Assembly (NCBI GenBank): GCA_902464195.1
Contig: CABQJB010000093.1
Span: 1 to 8,204 of the forward strand
Length of the DNA: 8,204 nucleotides
Source of the DNA: an uncultured Megasphaera sp.
GTDB lineage: Bacteria > Bacillota > Negativicutes > Veillonellales > Megasphaeraceae
Direction: 5' to 3'
Shown here: one piece after another, positions 4,789 to 8,204 of the stretch
Layout: every line of letters starts with the position of its first letter
Numbering within the stretch: position 1 is the first letter of the stretch
Made by a program: the position numbers and the translations under genes
Notes under the pieces: model-generated
The model's database searches: none
The model's input: the letters and a program-made list of their open reading frames with translations, nothing else
Told to the model about the DNA's origin: nothing

Positions 4789-6841
4789 GACTAGCGATGA
4801 TTTCGTCCATGATTTTTTTCGGTACTTCTTCGTAGTCGAAGAATTCCATGTTGAACGTGCCTTTGCCCTGGGTCATGGAGCGCAGGACGGTGACGTAGTC
4901 TTTCATTTCTGCCAGCGGGACCTGGGCTTTGACGACGATGATGCCTTTGCGGTTGCGATGGTGTTCCATGCCGAGGATGCGGCCGCGGCGGCTGCTGAAG
5001 TCGCCCATGACATCGCCCATGTAATCTTCAGGGATGACGACGTCGACGTTGTAAATCGGTTCCAGGAGGATCGGTTTGGCTTCAGGTACGGCTTTCTTGA
5101 GGGCCTGAGCGGCAGCGACTTTGAAGGCCATTTCCGACGAATCGACAGGATGATAGGAACCATCGGTCAGGGTGACTTTGACGTTGATCATGGGGAAGCC
5201 GGCGATGAGGCCTTTTTCCAAAGTTTCACGGACGCCTTTTTCAACGGCCGGGATGTACTGTTTCGGTACGGCGCCGCCAAAGATCTTATCGACGAATTCA
5301 AAGGGTTCGCCTGTCGTCAGCGGCTCGATGTCCAGGAAGACGTGGCCGAACTGACCGTGGCCGCCGCTCTGTTTCTTGTGTTTGCCTTCGGCTGTCGCCT
5401 TGCTCTTAATGGTTTCACGATACGGGATGTAGACGTCTTCCTGTTTGGCTTTAACACCGTATTTCCGTTCGATCTTGGTCAGGATGTGGTCGAGGTGGAC
5501 GTCGCCCATGCAGCGGACGATGAGCTGCTTGCCTTCGGTGCTCTTTTCGACCTGGCACGTCGGGTCTTCTTCGCTGACCCGCAGGAGGGCGTTCATCAAT
5601 TTTTCTTCTTCGCCCTTCTTTTCCGGGACCAGGGCTACCGTATGCAGCGGGTTCGGGAAGCGGATGGGGTCATAGACGACGGGGAAATCAGGAGCGGCAA
5701 AAGTATCGCCAGTCCGGGCATTCGGCAATTTCGGCAGGACGACGATGTCGCCGGCAATAGCCGCCGGGACGGGAATCTGTTCCTTGCCGACCAGGGTCAG
5801 GACTTTGCCCATCTTTTCTTCTTTGTCCTGGGACATATTGTATAACTTGTCCCCTTCCTTGAGTTCGCCCGAGAAAATGCGGACATAGCTCAGTTTGCCA
5901 GCAAAGGGGTCGATGAGGGTCTTGAAGACGAAGGCCGTGAAAGGCTTGTTGGGATAGACCAGGACCGGTTCGCCTGTCTTCTTATCCGTGCCCATCATGA
6001 CTTTCTGCGAAGCATCCGGCATGTAGGTGATGATACGGCGCAGGAGTTCTGCCGTACCGATATGGTTGATGGCACTGCCGCACATGAGCGGGCAGACGCG
6101 GCCCGTCAGCATGCCCTGGCGCAGGCCTTTGCGCAGTTCTTCGATGGTCAGTTCATCGCCGTTGAGGTATTTTTCCAGCAATTCGTCGTCGCCTTCAGCA
6201 GCGGCTTCCATGCACATTTCGCGGACTTCGCGGGCTTTGGCCATGTATTCTGGCGGCACCTTGATTTCCGTGCATTCACCGTTATTCCATTCCCAGGCTA
6301 CCATCTTGCAGACGTCGATGATGCCCCGGAAATCCTTGCCTTCACCGATAGGGATCTGGAGAGGCATGATGGATTTGCCGAAGACGGCGCGCAATTTTTC
6401 CAGGCAGCCAAAGAAATCGGCGTGTTCCGCATCCATCTTATTGACATAGACCATGCGCGGCAATTTCAATTCGACACCGTAGTCCCAGGCCCGTTCCGTA
6501 TCCATTTCGACGCCCGATTCGGCCGAAACGACGAGCAGGATGCCGTCACTGGCACGCAGGGCAGCGCGGACTTCACCGCAGAATTCGGAATACCCCGGCG
6601 TATCGAGGAAGTTCAGCTTGTAACCTTCCCATTCGCAGGGCGCAATGCCGAGCTGGATCGTGACGTTTCTCTTAATTTCTTCCGGTTCATAGTCCATAAT
6701 ATGCTTGTTGTCTTTACCGACGCCAACAGCATCGACAGCACCGCAGGCAAGCAGTAATGATTCAACAACAGCCGTTTTGCCGGCGCCATCATGCGAAAGT
6801 ACAGCAACGTTGCGAATTTTATCACTTGTGTATTCTTTCAT
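4781..6841 (-). CDS. fusA2: EF-G-2-type translational GTPase (elongation factor G paralog)
   Basis: A 686-residue EF-G homologue with all five domains. GTPase domain: P-loop SHDGAGKT (16-23), switch I EIKRNVTI (55-62), DTPGY (80-84), NKMD (134-137) and CGSA (254-257). Domain II runs from about 296 and domain III from about 395. Domain IV contains GGHGQFGHV (493-501) and the tip motif DGSYHPVDSSE (560-570), keeping the histidine that corresponds to E. coli H583. Domain V follows from about 591. The DTPGH histidine of canonical EF-G is tyrosine here and the P-loop is not AHIDAGKT. Both features resemble the EF-G-2 of Thermus thermophilus as I recall it, so I read this as the paralog and not the main fusA. 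No rpsL, rpsG or tuf genes are nearby, which agrees. The start is ATG at 6841 with AGGAGG 10 nt upstream. Its exact cellular role is unknown. Confidence 0.9.
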   Translation of the reverse strand: MKEYTSDKIRNVAVLSHDGAGKTAVVESLLLACGAVDAVGVGKDNKHIMDYEPEEIKRNVTIQLGIAPCEWEGYKLNFLDTPGYSEFCGEVRAALRASDGILLVVSAESGVEMDTERAWDYGVELKLPRMVYVNKMDAEHADFFGCLEKLRAVFGKSIMPLQIPIGEGKDFRGIIDVCKMVAWEWNNGECTEIKVPPEYMAKAREVREMCMEAAAEGDDELLEKYLNGDELTIEELRKGLRQGMLTGRVCPLMCGSAINHIGTAELLRRIITYMPDASQKVMMGTDKKTGEPVLVYPNKPFTAFVFKTLIDPFAGKLSYVRIFSGELKEGDKLYNMSQDKEEKMGKVLTLVGKEQIPVPAAIAGDIVVLPKLPNARTGDTFAAPDFPVVYDPIRFPNPLHTVALVPEKKGEEEKLMNALLRVSEEDPTCQVEKSTEGKQLIVRCMGDVHLDHILTKIERKYGVKAKQEDVYIPYRETIKSKATAEGKHKKQSGGHGQFGHVFLDIEPLTTGEPFEFVDKIFGGAVPKQYIPAVEKGVRETLEKGLIAGFPMINVKVTLTDGSYHPVDSSEMAFKVAAAQALKKAVPEAKPILLEPIYNVDVVIPEDYMGDVMGDFSSRRGRILGMEHHRNRKGIIVVKAQVPLAEMKDYVTVLRSMTQGKGTFNMEFFDYEEVPKKIMDEIIASRS

Positions 6842-6874
6842 AAAACAATCGCCTCCTATGGAATCTCAGTTAAT

Positions 6875-6880
6875 ATTATA
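6875..6880 (-). promoter_or_regulatory. Candidate EF-G-2 promoter (-10 only)
   Basis: A perfect TATAAT on the minus strand, 34 nt before the EF-G-2 start codon. No convincing -35 box sits 16-19 bp upstream and there is no TGN extension. As I see no T-tailed terminator between the amidohydrolase stop and this gene, readthrough from upstream is also possible. Confidence 0.45.
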
Positions 6881-6935
6881 TATTCGAGATGAAGGGGGCA
6901 GATTCCTTTTTTAAGTTGCATTTTTTCAAAAATAA

Positions 6936-8129
6936 TTATGCTTTTTCTTTCATTTTGGCCAGGACCAGGGAAACCATCAGTTCGACGCCGACTGGCAGGC
7001 ATGCTTCATCGACGGCAAAATGGGTATTATGCAGGGGATAGACCGTGTCGCCGGGCTTGGTCGCACCGAGCCAGAAGAAACCGCCATCGAATTTCTGGAG
7101 ATAACCGGAAAAGTCTTCGGCAGTCATGGCCGGTTCGTCGACAGCTGCCAGAATGTCCGGGCCAAAGCAGTCTTTGGCCACGCCGGCGACGAAAGCCGCC
7201 TGCTGCGGCGTATTGCGGACAGCCGCATAACCCCGTTCATAGTCGAGATGGCTGACCGTCCCGTACATGGCATCGATGCCTTTGAGCGTATCCTGAAGAT
7301 GGGCTTCGACGGCATCCTGGGCCTCCGCATGGTACGTCCGGCAGGTCCCTTCGATTTCGACCGTATCGGCGACGACATTGTAGCGCGTGCCGCCAGTGAT
7401 TTTGCCAAAAGTCAGGACAGCCGGATAGAGGGGATTGACGCGGCGGCTGATGATGGTCTGGGCCGCCGTCAGGAACTGGGCGGCTGCGACGATGGTGTCG
7501 ACGCCTTTATGCGGCATGGCGGCATGGCTGGCCTTGCCGTTGAGGACGATGCGGATATGGTCCGAAGCGGCCATCATCGGCCCGGGCAGGACGCCGATTT
7601 TGCCGCTGGGCAGTGTCGGCCAGACGTGAAGGCCGTAAACGGCATCGACACCGTCGAGGACGCCGGAAGCAACCAGGCCTTTGGCTCCGCCGACAGGCGA
7701 TTTTTCTTCAGACGGCTGGCAGATGAAGACGACCGTGCCGGGGATATCGTCTTTCACCTGACTCAGGACCTCAGCAGCACCGAGGAGGATGCTCATGTGG
7801 CCGTCATGACCGCAGGCGTGCATCTTGCCTGCAAAATTGGACGCAAAGGGCAGACCCGTTTCTTCCGTCATGGGCAGGGCGTCCATATCGGCCCGCAAGG
7901 CGATGACCGGTCCCGGCTTGCCGCCTTTAAGCGTCCCCAGGACCGCCGTCGTACCGGCGACGTGCTCTTGTACGTCTATACCAAACGAACGCAGCTTGGC
8001 TGCCATAAAAGCCGCCGTTTCCACTTCTTCGCCGGATAATTCCGGATTTTCATGGATATGACGGCGCATGGCACAAATATCAGGCACAGCCTGCTTCACT
8101 AAGTCTCTGATAGTCATTTTATCGATCAT
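6936..8129 (-). CDS. M20-family amidohydrolase (HipO/N-acyl-amino-acid type)
   Basis: A 397-residue metal-dependent hydrolase of the M20 amidohydrolase group, which includes hippurate hydrolase, N-acyl-L-amino-acid and indole-acetyl-amino-acid hydrolases. Visible marks are RRHIHENPELSGEE (22-35), ALRADMDALPMTEETGLPF (78-96), KMHACGHDGHMSILLGAA (102-119) with metal ligands C106 and H108, CQPSEE (137-142) with the catalytic and metal glutamates, GLHVWP (166-171) with H168, and PLHNTHFAVDE (365-375) with H367. The lid or dimerisation domain lies between about 185 and 290. No signal peptide is seen, so it should be cytoplasmic. I chose ATG at 8129 because GGGAGGG lies 6 nt upstream; the ATG at 8144 overlaps that site. 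Length fits the family. Substrate cannot be assigned: hippurate, N-acetyl amino acids or diaminopimelate derivatives are all possible. Confidence 0.92.
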   Translation of the reverse strand: MIDKMTIRDLVKQAVPDICAMRRHIHENPELSGEEVETAAFMAAKLRSFGIDVQEHVAGTTAVLGTLKGGKPGPVIALRADMDALPMTEETGLPFASNFAGKMHACGHDGHMSILLGAAEVLSQVKDDIPGTVVFICQPSEEKSPVGGAKGLVASGVLDGVDAVYGLHVWPTLPSGKIGVLPGPMMAASDHIRIVLNGKASHAAMPHKGVDTIVAAAQFLTAAQTIISRRVNPLYPAVLTFGKITGGTRYNVVADTVEIEGTCRTYHAEAQDAVEAHLQDTLKGIDAMYGTVSHLDYERGYAAVRNTPQQAAFVAGVAKDCFGPDILAAVDEPAMTAEDFSGYLQKFDGGFFWLGATKPGDTVYPLHNTHFAVDEACLPVGVELMVSLVLAKMKEKA

Positions 8130-8135
8130 GGCAAA

Positions 8136-8142
8136 CCCTCCC
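8136..8142 (-). promoter_or_regulatory. Shine-Dalgarno site fixing the amidohydrolase start
   Basis: GGGAGGG on the minus strand, 6 nt before the ATG at 8129. The upstream in-frame ATG at 8144 runs into it and has no site of its own. Confidence 0.7.
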
Positions 8143-8150
8143 ATGTGTGA

Positions 8151-8179
8151 ATTATTATTTATAAAGTATGACTAATAAT
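8151..8179. promoter_or_regulatory. AT-rich 7-bp dyad upstream of the amidohydrolase
   Basis: ATTATTA (8151-8157) and TAATAAT (8173-8179) are reverse complements 22 bp apart, overlapping the likely transcription start. This could be an operator, but the sequence is so AT-rich that chance is a real alternative. Confidence 0.25.
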
Positions 8180-8203
8180 ACCACACAATATAAAGAAATA
8201 CAA
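8175..8203 (-). promoter_or_regulatory. Candidate amidohydrolase promoter
   Basis: On the minus strand, TTGTAT (8198-8203), a 17-bp spacer and TATTAT (8175-8180). The -10 box matches at five of six bases and the -35 box at only three. A second possibility uses TTGTGT with a TTTATA -10 box further downstream. The window ends at this point, so upstream context is missing. Confidence 0.35.
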
Positions 8204-8204
8204 C

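Noticed and set aside
4958..5845. Long plus-strand reading frames antisense to EF-G-2 (4958-5845, 6062-6757).
   Set aside because: The minus-strand protein is unmistakably EF-G; the antisense products have no family motifs and I saw no start signals supporting them.
6918..6941. A possible terminator hairpin after the amidohydrolase (GCAT/ATGC around T-run/A-run pairing).
   Set aside because: The stem is weak and AT-based and is followed on the minus strand by an A-rich stretch, not a T-tract.
7020..8039. A 339-codon plus-strand frame antisense to the amidohydrolase.
   Set aside because: It mirrors codon bias of the real gene, which has a complete set of M20 metal-binding motifs.

Overview
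The window holds four complete protein-coding genes, all on the minus strand and transcribed from right to left: an M20-family amidohydrolase, a paralogous elongation factor G (EF-G-2 type), a butyryl-CoA:acetate-type CoA-transferase, and gyrA. Each gene has its own Shine-Dalgarno sequence. Candidate promoters lie upstream of all four and hairpin terminators lie downstream of three. I see no tRNA, rRNA, CRISPR array, transposase or phage gene.

The organism is a bacterium with Firmicutes-type expression signals (purine-rich Shine-Dalgarno sites, TATAAT -10 boxes, short intrinsic terminators) and moderately GC-rich coding DNA. A CoA-transferase of the anaerobic butyrate type beside a gyrA that is not paired with gyrB suggests a fermentative gut or rumen anaerobe. 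Megasphaera or a related member of the Negativicutes is my best guess, but this is inference and I could not search it.

Layout: 1-277 is non-coding and repeat-rich, with nested GC-rich hairpin modules, a direct repeat around a hairpin, a heptamer-repeat unit and the gyrA terminator. gyrA occupies 278-2752. The 2753-3044 gap holds the gyrA leader and promoter, an inverted pair of heptamer-repeat units and the CoA-transferase terminator. The CoA-transferase gene occupies 3045-4388. The 4389-4780 gap holds a near-consensus promoter, a 9-bp dyad, a 105-bp MITE-like palindromic element, another heptamer unit, a terminator, and an inverted heptamer pair that runs into the end of the EF-G-2 gene (4781-6841). 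A short gap with a candidate promoter separates EF-G-2 from the amidohydrolase gene (6936-8129).

The genes do not form one pathway. gyrA controls DNA supercoiling, EF-G-2 is a translational GTPase paralog, the CoA-transferase belongs to terminal fermentation, and the amidohydrolase probably releases amino acids or other acids from N-acyl or peptide-like substrates. I found no new multi-gene system. The most unusual content is intergenic: units of three 7-bp repeats plus one base (22 nt), which keep a purine/pyrimidine pattern while base composition changes, and which recur beside the terminators of three of the four genes.
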